Of a DNA stretch of 8,718 bases, positions 1 to 6,154 are shown piece after piece. Each line of letters begins with the position of its first letter. The first letter of the stretch is position 1. Made by a program: the position numbers and the translations under genes. The notes under the pieces were generated by a model. It did not search any database. It was not told the DNA's origin and was given only the letters and a program-made list of their open reading frames with translations. The DNA is from an uncultured bacterium (GTDB lineage Bacteria > Desulfobacterota > Desulfobulbia > Desulfobulbales > Desulfobulbaceae), in the NCBI GenBank assembly GCA_903896915.1, contig CAITZN010000408.1, positions 1 to 8,718 on the forward strand, in the 5' to 3' direction.

Positions 1-24
1 CCAGGCAAGCAGATCGTAGCCTGG
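1..24 (-). terminator. Inverted repeat just beyond the acuI stop, possible terminator stem
   Basis: CCAGGC at 1-6 and GCCTGG at 19-24 form a perfect 6-bp inverted repeat with a 12-base centre, about 40 bases past the stop codon of the minus-strand reductase gene. On that strand any T-run would fall outside the window, so a rho-independent terminator can be neither confirmed nor excluded. Bases 25-62 show nothing else recognisable. The stem is short and the loop long, so chance is a real possibility. Confidence 0.22.
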
Positions 25-62
25 CCCCCTCCGTGTTGTCGTTCAGGTGCCGGGTGCAAGGA

Positions 63-1067
63 TCAGTCACTGATTTTGACGATGGCCCGGCCCCGATTTT
101 TCCCCTGCAGGATCAGCCCTATCCGTTCATCGAGGGCCTCCAGGCCAGGCAGCTCGGTGGTGATCGTCTCGAGATGGGTGAGTTTCCATTCGGTGGCAAG
201 TTTGTCCCAGACCCGAAGGCGGTGATCCATCGGGGTGGTGGCCGAATCGATTCCCACCAGGCTGACGCCGTTGAGGATGAAAGGATAGATAGAGGTGTGG
301 AGTTCGGCGGAGGTCACATTGCCGCAACAGGTTATCGTGCCATGGTGGCGGGTTGTTTTTATAGCCGTGGTCAGGATGTTGCCGCCCACAGTGTCCACAA
401 CTCCAGCCCAGCGTGGTTTGAGCAAGGGGCGGCCGCTCTGGTCGTCGGCATCTGTTGCGCTGATTATCTCGTTGGCCCCAAGTTGCAGTAAGTAGGGTGT
501 TTGGTCGATCTTGGTGGTGACCGCCGCAACATCAAAGCCGGATTGCGCCAGGATGGCCACGGCAATGGAGCCTACCCCGCCGGTGGCCCCGGTCACCAGA
601 ACCTGGCCCTGGTCTTTGGAAACACCGCTGTGGATCAGTTTGTAGCAAGAGAGGGCAGCCGTAAAGCCAGCGGTGCCGTAAATCATGCTCTCGCGCAGAC
701 TTAATCCCGTCGGCAGTGGCACGACCCAGGAGGCGGGAACTCGGATATACTCTTCATAGCCTCCGGCGGTGTTCATGCCCAGGTCGTAACCGGTCACCAG
801 GACCTGGTCGCCAATCTTAAAAGCTGAATTGCTGCTCGCGGCGACAAGTCCGGCCGCGTCTATTCCGGGTGTGTGGGGATATCTACGGGTCACACCTTTA
901 TTGCCAGAGGCGGAGAGGGCATCCTTGTAATTGAGTGATGAATAGCGGACCTTGATCAACACCTCGCCGGTGGGCAGGTCTTCGATGTGTTTGTCGCTGA
1001 TGGTGCGGACAAACGTTTTTTCCGCCGTTTCAGTGACAACCATTGCCTTGAATGCGATGTTCTCCAT
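63..1067 (-). CDS. acuI: AcuI/YhdH-family NADPH-dependent acryloyl-CoA reductase (quinone oxidoreductase superfamily)
   Basis: This is a 334-residue medium-chain dehydrogenase/reductase of the YhdH/YhfP/AcuI subgroup. Characterised members reduce acryloyl-CoA to propionyl-CoA with NADPH in the cytoplasm, which detoxifies acrylate or serves 3-hydroxypropionate/DMSP routes. Visible family marks are SSLNYKDALSASG at 43-55, then GVTRRYPHTPGIDAAG at 58-73, the GroES-like N-terminal half, YGTAGFTAALS at 130-140, and the Rossmann nucleotide loop VTGATGGVGS at 158-167. No zinc-binding cysteine set is apparent, as expected for this branch. The start is ATG at 1067, because TGGAG (plus-strand bases 1074-1078) lies 6 bases upstream. 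The frame stays open to an ATG at 1340, but that extension has no family resemblance and would overlap the promoter. The gene is divergent from the MFS transporter gene. The substrate is inferred from family membership; another short-chain enoyl-CoA or a quinone is possible. Confidence 0.9.
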   Translation of the reverse strand: MENIAFKAMVVTETAEKTFVRTISDKHIEDLPTGEVLIKVRYSSLNYKDALSASGNKGVTRRYPHTPGIDAAGLVAASSNSAFKIGDQVLVTGYDLGMNTAGGYEEYIRVPASWVVPLPTGLSLRESMIYGTAGFTAALSCYKLIHSGVSKDQGQVLVTGATGGVGSIAVAILAQSGFDVAAVTTKIDQTPYLLQLGANEIISATDADDQSGRPLLKPRWAGVVDTVGGNILTTAIKTTRHHGTITCCGNVTSAELHTSIYPFILNGVSLVGIDSATTPMDHRLRVWDKLATEWKLTHLETITTELPGLEALDERIGLILQGKNRGRAIVKISD

Positions 1068-1131
1068 GTTTTTCTCCAGAAAGGTTGATCCTGCGGTTAC
1101 TGTTGAGACGGTAGGGATGTGCAATTTCGCA

Positions 1132-1160
1132 AGTATACGGTGTTTTTTCCGGTTGTTCAA
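1132..1160 (-). promoter_or_regulatory. Sigma70-type promoter for acuI
   Basis: Read on the minus strand, TTGAAC (plus 1155-1160) and TATACT (plus 1132-1137) are separated by exactly 17 bases. The -10 box matches 5 of 6 consensus bases and the -35 box 4 of 6. Transcription would begin near plus-strand position 1125, giving an untranslated leader of roughly 58 bases before the ATG at 1067. A 7-bp dyad overlaps the spacer and the -35 box, which suggests regulation. Confidence 0.6.
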
Positions 1161-1170
1161 GCCAACACCG
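1138..1170. repeat. 7-bp dyad overlapping the acuI promoter, candidate operator
   Basis: CGGTGTT at 1138-1144 is exactly mirrored by AACACCG at 1164-1170, with 19 bases between the arms. The left arm abuts the -10 box of the acuI promoter, and the -35 box lies between the arms. This placement is typical of a repressor operator. No regulator gene lies in the window, so the binding protein is unknown. Confidence 0.35.
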
Positions 1171-1372
1171 GAAAGGTTGTGGATGCAGAGAGGTGCAGGG
1201 GTAAGCGTGCCACAGGCAAACAGCAGTTTGCTTTCCCCTTGGCAGGTGGTAAGAAAGGGAGCTGTGTGGTCGGGATAGCAGCAACACAGGACGTTGCGAC
1301 CGCTTCTTGGGCGCCGTGTTTTTCGAATTAATTCTTTCATGCTTTGAGGGCAACAGCATTCTTCGTAACTCC

Positions 1373-2557
1373 ATGATGAACCGGATACTCGTCACCGTGA
1401 TGCTGTCGGTTTTTATCGCCCTGTTGGGGGTCGGCATTATCATACCGGTACTGCCCGTGCTGGCTACCAAACTTGGGGCCGGCGGCTTTGCGCTTGGGGT
1501 GATTACCGCTGCTTTTTCCTTGAGTCGGGGCCTGCTGCAACCCGTGGTTGGTAATCTTTCCGACCGCTGGGGCCGCAAGGGGTTTCTCGTTACCGGTCTG
1601 TTCATCTACGGCCTGGTAGGCCTGCTGATTCCCCACGCCGACAGCGTCCTGCACCTGGTGCTCATTCGCATTTTTCAGGGAGTGGGGTCTGCCATGATTG
1701 TGCCGGTCGCTATGGCCTACGCCAGTTTTCTCGCCCCGCCCGGCCAGGAAGGACGGTATATGGGGGTGGTCAATATCGCTATTTTTTGCGGTATTGGAGC
1801 TGGTCCGGTGATCGGCGGGATCTGTTCGGATGTCTGGGGGCTGGCTTCGGTTTTTTACATGATGGCAGCCCTCTGCTTTATCGCCTTTGTCCTGGTAGCA
1901 TACAATATGCCCGCCTGCTGCCCGATTGATCGGCAACTGCAGACAGGTTTGCTGGTTAATGTCAGGCTGATGCTGAAAAGGCGACGGACCATTGGTATCC
2001 TCATTGCCCGGTTTGCCACGGTGCTGATGATGGTGCCGACTATGGCCTTCCTTCCTGTGATTATGGCCCAGTGGCCAGGCAGCAGCGGGTTGCAGACCGG
2101 TGTAGTCATAGCCAGTCGGACCCTCATGAACGCGGTGCTCCAGGTCCCCTTCGGCAAGCTGGCGGACCGGTACGACAAAGTGAAGCTCCTGGTGGGTGGC
2201 TGCGTCTGTATGAGTATAGCCGTATTTCTGATTCCTTCGGTGCACAATTTTCCAGCTATGGTGGTGATGTATCTGTTCCTTGGGTTCGGCGAGGCAATCC
2301 TTTGGCCCGTGCTCGGAGCCTATGCCGCGGAGGAGGGGCGCAACCATTTCGGCCATGGCACTATGATGGGAGTGTTCAACTTGGCGATGAGCGCTGGGGT
2401 GTTTGTCGGTGCCCTGCTCGCTGGTACGAGCATGGATTCCTGGGGGATGCGGCAGGCCTTTTATCTAACGGCTGCGGCCATCATGATCCTGACTTTGGCT
2501 GCGTCCGCTTTGATCAAGGCTGGGGAAAATGGAGGTGAAAATGCGGTTTTTAAGTGA
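1373..2557 (+). CDS. Major facilitator superfamily transporter, 12-helix DHA1-type drug/proton antiporter
   Basis: This 394-residue inner-membrane protein has about 12 hydrophobic segments split by a central cytoplasmic loop near 182-207 that contains the basic run KRRR. Conserved MFS motifs are easy to place: the TM1 motif LGVGIIIPVLP (18-28), motif A GNLSDRWGRKG in loop 2-3 (60-70), motif B RIFQGVGSA in TM4 (99-107), and the antiporter motif C GIGAGPVIGG in TM5 (140-149). Motif A has a degenerate repeat, GKLADRYDK, at 261-269. Motif C points to a proton-coupled exporter of the multidrug/Tet-like branch; the substrate cannot be told. The start is uncertain. ATG codons at 1373 and 1376 have no Shine-Dalgarno, whereas GAGGG at 1346-1350 sits 7 bases before an in-frame ATT at 1358. 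The gene is divergent from acuI. Its last codons carry a strong Shine-Dalgarno for a short downstream ORF. Confidence 0.88.
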   Translation: MMNRILVTVMLSVFIALLGVGIIIPVLPVLATKLGAGGFALGVITAAFSLSRGLLQPVVGNLSDRWGRKGFLVTGLFIYGLVGLLIPHADSVLHLVLIRIFQGVGSAMIVPVAMAYASFLAPPGQEGRYMGVVNIAIFCGIGAGPVIGGICSDVWGLASVFYMMAALCFIAFVLVAYNMPACCPIDRQLQTGLLVNVRLMLKRRRTIGILIARFATVLMMVPTMAFLPVIMAQWPGSSGLQTGVVIASRTLMNAVLQVPFGKLADRYDKVKLLVGGCVCMSIAVFLIPSVHNFPAMVVMYLFLGFGEAILWPVLGAYAAEEGRNHFGHGTMMGVFNLAMSAGVFVGALLAGTSMDSWGMRQAFYLTAAAIMILTLAASALIKAGENGGENAVFK

Positions 2558-2588
2558 TCGCAGTTTTTTCACGGTGTTAATGGCTTAA
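2541..2588 (+). CDS. Possible 15-residue peptide ORF overlapping the transporter's 3' end
   Basis: ATG at 2541 is preceded 5 bases upstream by GGAGG, and the 8-base stretch GGAGGTGA (2531-2538) exactly complements the 3' end of 16S rRNA. It is the strongest Shine-Dalgarno in the window. The ORF overlaps the last 17 bases of the transporter in another frame and encodes MRFLSDRSFFTVLMA before TAA at 2586-2588. No family is recognised. It could be a translationally coupled small hydrophobic peptide, the stub of a lost downstream gene, or a chance effect of the codons GGA GGT GAA in the transporter's tail. Confidence 0.3.
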   Translation: MRFLSDRSFFTVLMA

Positions 2589-2626
2589 AATTGTTGATAA
2601 TACAACTTTCTTCCCTTAGGGATCAC

Positions 2627-2655
2627 TTGACGGGGTTTGTTATCTTGGTTATTAA
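2627..2655 (+). promoter_or_regulatory. Promoter of tRNA-Leu
   Basis: TTGACG at 2627-2632 (5 of 6 to the -35 consensus) is followed after 17 bases by TATTAA at 2650-2655 (4 of 6 to the -10 consensus). Transcription would start around 2662, leaving only a few bases before the mature tRNA at 2668. The surroundings are AT-rich. The same -35 box, with a downstream TATCTTG, recurs before the second tRNA at the window's end. Confidence 0.6.
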
Positions 2656-2667
2656 TAATTGTTTAAC

Positions 2668-2752
2668 GCGAGAGTGGTGAAATTGGTAGACGCACTGGAC
2701 TTAGGATCCAGCAGGGAAACCTATGGGGGTTCGAGTCCCCCCTCTCGCACCA
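2668..2752 (+). tRNA. tRNA-Leu, anticodon UAG
   Basis: This is an 85-base class II tRNA. The acceptor stem GCGAGAG (2668-2674) pairs with CTCTCGC (2742-2748), followed by discriminator A and an encoded CCA (2750-2752). The anticodon stem CTGGA/TCCAG (2695-2699, 2707-2711) encloses a seven-base loop with TAG at 2702-2704, which reads leucine CUN codons, chiefly CUA. The long variable arm (GGG AAA CCT region, about 2713-2722) is characteristic of leucine tRNAs. The T arm is GGGGG TTCGAGT CCCCC. No clear terminator follows before tig, so read-through into the tig leader is possible. Confidence 0.97.
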
Positions 2753-2867
2753 GCATTTCCCAGGAAAATCGAGCACAGCGCGCAGGAAGGATATGGAGAG
2801 CGGGCTAAAAATAAACAATGCTGTCGGGATCATAACCGCAGAAAACTGAAAAAAGGAACCTCAGTCC
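2753..2867 (+). promoter_or_regulatory. Leader between tRNA-Leu and tig, with a possible 18-codon ORF
   Basis: No strong sigma70 or heat-shock promoter is evident in these 115 bases. Two small things are visible. First, an ORF at 2793-2849 (18 codons, beginning MESGLKINNA) is preceded by the purine run AGGAAGGA at 2784-2791 and ends just before tig's Shine-Dalgarno (AAGGA, 2853-2857). Second, a weak 6-bp stem, CTG(T)CGG at 2821-2827 with CCGCAG at 2836-2841, has one bulged base. Either could be chance. tig may be transcribed partly from the tRNA promoter. Confidence 0.3.
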
Positions 2868-4190
2868 ATGGAAATCGTCGTCGAAAACCTCTCTGATTTG
2901 ACAAGAAAATTGACTATCACCCTCCCCAAAGAAACAGTGGGGCCAGCTCTCGACAAAGCCTATGTCAAGATTAACAAAGAGGTCAAACTGAAAGGGTTTC
3001 GTCGCGGCAAAATTCCTCAGAGTGTTCTCGAAAAGAATTTCAAGAGTCAGGTTGTGGCTGAAGTCGGCGAGAAACTGGTGCAGGATACCTACTTTGATGC
3101 CATTGAAAAAGAAGGTATTGAACCGGTGGTTCATCCCGAGATAGCTGAACATAATTTTCCCGAGGACGGTACCTTCGTATATGTGGCTCTGGTCGATGTC
3201 AAGCCGTTGATCGAATTAAACACGTACAAGGGTTTAGAAATTGAGAAGCCGGTTGTGACTGTGGCCGATGAGGAAATCGATAAGGAAATTAAATTGTTGC
3301 AGCGTCATCAGGCTGTTCTGCAGACTGCTGAGGAAGACCATGCCATCGTCATGGACGATTTGGTGATTGTTGATTTTCAGGGATTCGATAACGGCAAAGC
3401 CTTGAAAGAGGTGCGTAACGAGAATTTCAGTGTTGATATGGGGATGCGCCGTCTTGGGAAGGACTTTGAAGAGAAGCTTCTCGGCCTGAAGAAGGGCGAC
3501 AAAACTCTGTACGAGATCGACTTTCCCGCTGATTATCCAAACCCAATCCTTGCAGGGAAAAAAATTGAATTCAAGGTTGATATCAAGGACGTCCAGGTGC
3601 GGATCAAGCCGGCCATCGATGATGAATTTGCCAAGGATATTAAACCTGAGATGACCTGCCTGGATGATCTGAAGCAGGATATCCGCAATCGTCTGCAGAA
3701 AACCAAAAATGATGCACTGCAGGGGGATGTTGATGACAAGATTATGCATAAGCTGATCGAGCTTAATCCCTTCGAGGTTCCGCAGCGGTTGGTGAATTAT
3801 GAGATTCAGGAAATGCTCAAGCAGACCGAAGAGAATCTGAAGCGGAGCGGATTGTCTTTTGAGTCCGCCGGTATTAATCTTAATGAACTGGTTGAGAAAA
3901 ACAAAGAGGTAGCTGTTAAGCGGGTCAAAGGCGATTTTCTTTTGAAGAAGATTGCTGAGGTCGAAGAAATTAAGATTGCCGACGAGGATATTCAGCGGGG
4001 CTACCAGCGTATCGCTGAGCAATACCGCATGACTGTTGATGAAGTGAAGAAATATTTTCAGCGCCGTGAAGAAATCCTACCGTTCATGAATGAACTGCAT
4101 AACGAAAAAGTACTTAATTTTCTGAGGGAGCAGGCAAAAATTTCGGAAGTTGCCGCCGCAGAATCCTCAGTTGAAGTAACCGAGGCCTGA
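2868..4190 (+). CDS. tig: Trigger factor, ribosome-associated chaperone
   Basis: This 440-residue cytoplasmic chaperone docks at the ribosome exit tunnel and shields nascent chains. The N-terminal ribosome-binding domain (about 1-115) carries the signature GFRRGKIP at 43-50, which contacts ribosomal protein L23. An FKBP-like domain spans roughly 160-243. The C-terminal helical chaperone arms (about 250-428) include NPFEVPQRLV at 300-309, typical of the family, and the protein ends in a loose acidic tail. The length is normal. The FKBP-like domain is degenerate: the GG loop and the IPGF segment of the canonical domain are replaced by KEV (180-182) and GKDF (197-200), so prolyl isomerase activity is doubtful. 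The start ATG has AAGGA 10 bases upstream. It is first of the proteostasis genes, 79 bases before clpP and co-oriented, so co-transcription is likely but not certain. Confidence 0.96.
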   Translation: MEIVVENLSDLTRKLTITLPKETVGPALDKAYVKINKEVKLKGFRRGKIPQSVLEKNFKSQVVAEVGEKLVQDTYFDAIEKEGIEPVVHPEIAEHNFPEDGTFVYVALVDVKPLIELNTYKGLEIEKPVVTVADEEIDKEIKLLQRHQAVLQTAEEDHAIVMDDLVIVDFQGFDNGKALKEVRNENFSVDMGMRRLGKDFEEKLLGLKKGDKTLYEIDFPADYPNPILAGKKIEFKVDIKDVQVRIKPAIDDEFAKDIKPEMTCLDDLKQDIRNRLQKTKNDALQGDVDDKIMHKLIELNPFEVPQRLVNYEIQEMLKQTEENLKRSGLSFESAGINLNELVEKNKEVAVKRVKGDFLLKKIAEVEEIKIADEDIQRGYQRIAEQYRMTVDEVKKYFQRREEILPFMNELHNEKVLNFLREQAKISEVAAAESSVEVTEA

Positions 4191-4220
4191 TCCTCAGTCC
4201 TGCAAGCTGTCTATACAAGG

Positions 4221-4242
4221 CAGCGGGGCAAACGCTCCGCTG
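4221..4242 (+). promoter_or_regulatory. GC-rich hairpin between tig and clpP
   Basis: CAGCGGGGC (4221-4229) and GCTCCGCTG (4234-4242) form a 9-bp stem, with one G-U pair in RNA, capped by the tetraloop AAAC. No T-run follows (the next bases are CTATGATG), so it is not a classical rho-independent terminator. It may be an RNA processing or stabilising element, or a partial attenuator, that sets clpP expression apart from tig. GCTG at 4206-4209 could pair with CAGC at 4221-4224 as a weak alternative fold. Confidence 0.45.
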
Positions 4243-4256
4243 CTATGATGTTATTT

Positions 4257-4272
4257 GGAGAAAAAAAGAATG
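4257..4272 (+). promoter_or_regulatory. Shine-Dalgarno that fixes the clpP start
   Basis: GGAG at 4257-4260 lies 9 bases before ATG at 4270. An in-frame TTG at 4255 would add five residues but overlaps this Shine-Dalgarno and has none of its own, so ATG 4270 is preferred. Confidence 0.75.
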
Positions 4273-4872
4273 AACTTGGTACCCATGGTTGTTGAACAGA
4301 GTCCGCGGGGTGAACGGGCTTTTGATATTTATTCACGGCTGTTGAAAGAGCGGATTATTTTTCTCGGCAGTCAGGTCAACGACGATGTTGCCAGTGTGGT
4401 CGTAGCCCAGTTGTTGTTTCTTGAGGCGGATGATCCAGACAAAGATATCACCTTTTACATTAACTCTCCTGGCGGCTCGGTAACAGCTGGTATGGCCATT
4501 TATGATACCATGCAGTACATCCGTTGTGATGTCGCCACCCTTTGCATGGGACAGGCTGCCTCCATGGGTGCTTTACTGCTGGCCAGCGGTACAGCGGGTA
4601 AAAGGTTTTCCCTGCCCAACTCACGGATAATGATCCACCAACCTATGGGTGGTTACCAGGGACAGGCCACGGATATTGATATCCATGCCCGAGAGATTCT
4701 GAGGATGCGCCACGATCTCAACACCATTTTATCCAAGCATACCGGTAAATCGATCAAGAAGGTGCAGGCCGATACAGAGCGTGACAACTTTATGAGTGCC
4801 AGCGAGGCAGCTCAGTACGGCATTATCGATAAAGTTTTGACCAGTCGCGAGGAATTGGGCGGGGAGAAGTAA
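4270..4872 (+). CDS. clpP: ATP-dependent Clp protease proteolytic subunit ClpP
   Basis: This 200-residue cytoplasmic serine peptidase assembles into the tetradecameric chamber that degrades substrates fed by ClpX. The catalytic triad is visible: Ser98 in GQAASMGA (94-101), His123 in RIMIHQP (119-125) and Asp172 in ERDNFMS (170-176). The substrate-binding segment [11 protein letters not shown] (64-74) is intact, and the handle region (about 126-160, [18 protein letters not shown] onward) has the normal glycine-rich beginning. The N-terminus, beginning [10 protein letters not shown], is typical and short, with autoprocessing expected ahead of the VPMVVEQ segment by family analogy. Length and motifs match standard ClpP, and nothing suggests an inactive ClpR-type paralogue. 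Its stop is 2 bases before the clpX start, so the two are surely co-transcribed and probably translationally coupled. Confidence 0.98.
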   Translation: MNLVPMVVEQSPRGERAFDIYSRLLKERIIFLGSQVNDDVASVVVAQLLFLEADDPDKDITFYINSPGGSVTAGMAIYDTMQYIRCDVATLCMGQAASMGALLLASGTAGKRFSLPNSRIMIHQPMGGYQGQATDIDIHAREILRMRHDLNTILSKHTGKSIKKVQADTERDNFMSASEAAQYGIIDKVLTSREELGGEK

Positions 4873-4877
4873 AGGTG
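4861..4877 (+). promoter_or_regulatory. clpX ribosome binding site inside the clpP end, GTG start
   Basis: GGGGAG at 4861-4866 lies within the last clpP codons, 8 bases before the GTG at 4875, which is read as the clpX start. The overlap of the Shine-Dalgarno with clpP coding sequence implies coupled translation and balanced ClpP/ClpX output. Proteins of this family commonly begin with a short segment ahead of the zinc-finger cysteines, which fits this GTG. Confidence 0.7.
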
Positions 4878-6140
4878 AGTAACGAATTTCATGATGAGCA
4901 TGGTGTCTCCTGCACGTGTTCCTTTTGCGGCAAGAGTCAGCAAGAGGTCGGCAAGCTGATCGCCGGCCCTAGTGTTTATATTTGCGACGAATGCATTGAA
5001 TTGTGCAATGAAATGGTGCTGGAATCTCCCCAGGCTGAGAACGCACCCTTCCAATTCGAAAAACAGCTCTTGAAGCCCAAGGAAATCAATGCGTATCTCG
5101 ACGAGTACGTGATTGGTCAGGACCACGCTAAACGGATACTGTCGGTGGCGGTGCATAACCACTACAAACGGATCAATGCCACGCATTCAGGTGCTGATGA
5201 CGATGTCGAGCTCCAGAAATCCAACATTATTCTGATCGGTCCCACCGGGAGCGGCAAGACCCTGGTGGCCCAGACCCTGGCCCGGTTGCTCAATGTACCC
5301 TTCACAATCGCCGATGCGACGACTCTGACCGAGGCCGGATATGTAGGCGAGGATGTCGAGAATATCTTGGTCAGCTTGTTACAGGCTGCTGATTACGACA
5401 TCGAAAAGGCCGAACGGGGAATTATTTATATCGATGAGATTGACAAGATTGCCAGGAAGTCAGATTCCGCTTCCCTGACCCGCGATGTCTCCGGGGAGGG
5501 AGTGCAACAGGCGCTGCTTAAAATTATCGAGGGCACCATGGCATCGGTTCCTCCCAAGGGTGGCCGTAAACACCCTCAGCAGGAACTGGTACGTATTGAC
5601 ACTACCAATATTCTCTTCATTGTCGGTGGTGCTTTCGTCGGCCTGGATGGCGTGATCAAGCGACGGACTGGCACCCAAGCCATGGGGTTCGGTGCCAAGG
5701 TGGTGAGTCAGGCAAAGCGCACCATCGGTGAGGTCCTTGCCAAGATTCAGCCCGAGGACTTGCTTAAATTCGGGCTGATCCCCGAGTTGGTTGGTCGCTT
5801 GCCGGTGATTGCCACCATGGAAGAATTGGTGGAGGAAGACTTGATTCGTATTCTGAAAGAGCCCAAAAATGCGCTGAGTAAGCAGTATCAGAAGCTTTTT
5901 GCGTATGAAGGCGTCACCCTGCGGTTCACCGAGGGCGCTTTCAAGTCCATCGCTCAGAAGGCACTGGCGCGTAAATCCGGGGCTCGAGGGTTGCGCTCGG
6001 TTATGGAAGAATGCATGTTGGATGTAATGTATGAGCTGCCCTCGGACGAACATGCAACGGAATGCGTGATCAATGAGCAGGTCATTACTCATGGGGAGTA
6101 TCCTGTCATCCTCTATGATAATGTTGAAATAAAAAAATAG
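4875..6140 (+). CDS. clpX: ATP-dependent Clp protease ATP-binding subunit ClpX
   Basis: This 421-residue AAA+ unfoldase recognises tagged or adaptor-delivered proteins, unfolds them and threads them into ClpP. Domains in order: an N-terminal C4 zinc-binding dimerisation domain (Cys15, Cys18, Cys37, Cys40) and an AAA+ module with Walker A GPTGSGKT (122-129). The pore-1 loop GYVGED is at 155-160, Walker B IIYIDEID at 183-190 (Asp187, Glu188), and the pore-2 RKH loop at 231-233. The ClpP-docking loop reads MGF (270-272) where E. coli has IGF, a conservative change. The arginine finger is in ELVGRLP (Arg308) and sensor 2 in GARGLRS (369-375, Arg371). Length is normal and all key residues are present. 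It sits between clpP (2 bases) and lon (14 bases) in one operon. The partner is the adjacent ClpP. Confidence 0.98.
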   Translation: MSNEFHDEHGVSCTCSFCGKSQQEVGKLIAGPSVYICDECIELCNEMVLESPQAENAPFQFEKQLLKPKEINAYLDEYVIGQDHAKRILSVAVHNHYKRINATHSGADDDVELQKSNIILIGPTGSGKTLVAQTLARLLNVPFTIADATTLTEAGYVGEDVENILVSLLQAADYDIEKAERGIIYIDEIDKIARKSDSASLTRDVSGEGVQQALLKIIEGTMASVPPKGGRKHPQQELVRIDTTNILFIVGGAFVGLDGVIKRRTGTQAMGFGAKVVSQAKRTIGEVLAKIQPEDLLKFGLIPELVGRLPVIATMEELVEEDLIRILKEPKNALSKQYQKLFAYEGVTLRFTEGAFKSIAQKALARKSGARGLRSVMEECMLDVMYELPSDEHATECVINEQVITHGEYPVILYDNVEIKK

Positions 6141-6154
6141 CCTGAGAACTGCCT

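Larger units (their letters stand above)
1068..1372. other. Divergent intergenic region between acuI and the MFS gene
   Basis: These 305 bases separate two divergently read genes and hold no convincing coding sequence. Open frames cross the region on both strands, including an in-frame N-terminal extension of the reductase, but none has a good ribosome binding site or protein-like character. The left part contains the acuI Shine-Dalgarno, its promoter and an overlapping dyad. For the transporter no good sigma70 promoter could be picked by eye; the AT-rich stretch around 1320-1335 is the likeliest place. No riboswitch class was recognised. Confidence 0.6.

Noticed and set aside
1068..1340. N-terminal extension of the reductase to an ATG at 1340
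   Set aside because: It would cover the promoter and Shine-Dalgarno of acuI, shows no family similarity, and the 334-residue form already has the expected length.
1339..1347. Two-codon mini-ORF ATG CTT TGA before the transporter, reminiscent of resistance leader peptides
   Set aside because: It has no Shine-Dalgarno of its own, and such a short ORF is expected by chance.
1337..2356. 339-codon open frame on the minus strand, opposite the MFS gene
   Set aside because: It lies fully antisense to a clearly recognised transporter and yields a His/Gln-rich, low-order protein without family resemblance; it is a codon-bias shadow.
2552..2628. 8-bp inverted repeat AAGTGATC (2552-2559) and GATCACTT (2621-2628) around the transporter-tRNA gap
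   Set aside because: The arms are 61 bases apart, there is no stable hairpin or T-run, and each contains the self-complementary GATC, so chance is likely.
3234..4022. 262-codon antisense open frame opposite tig
   Set aside because: The plus strand carries an unmistakable trigger factor across the whole stretch; the antisense product has no recognisable domain or ribosome binding site.
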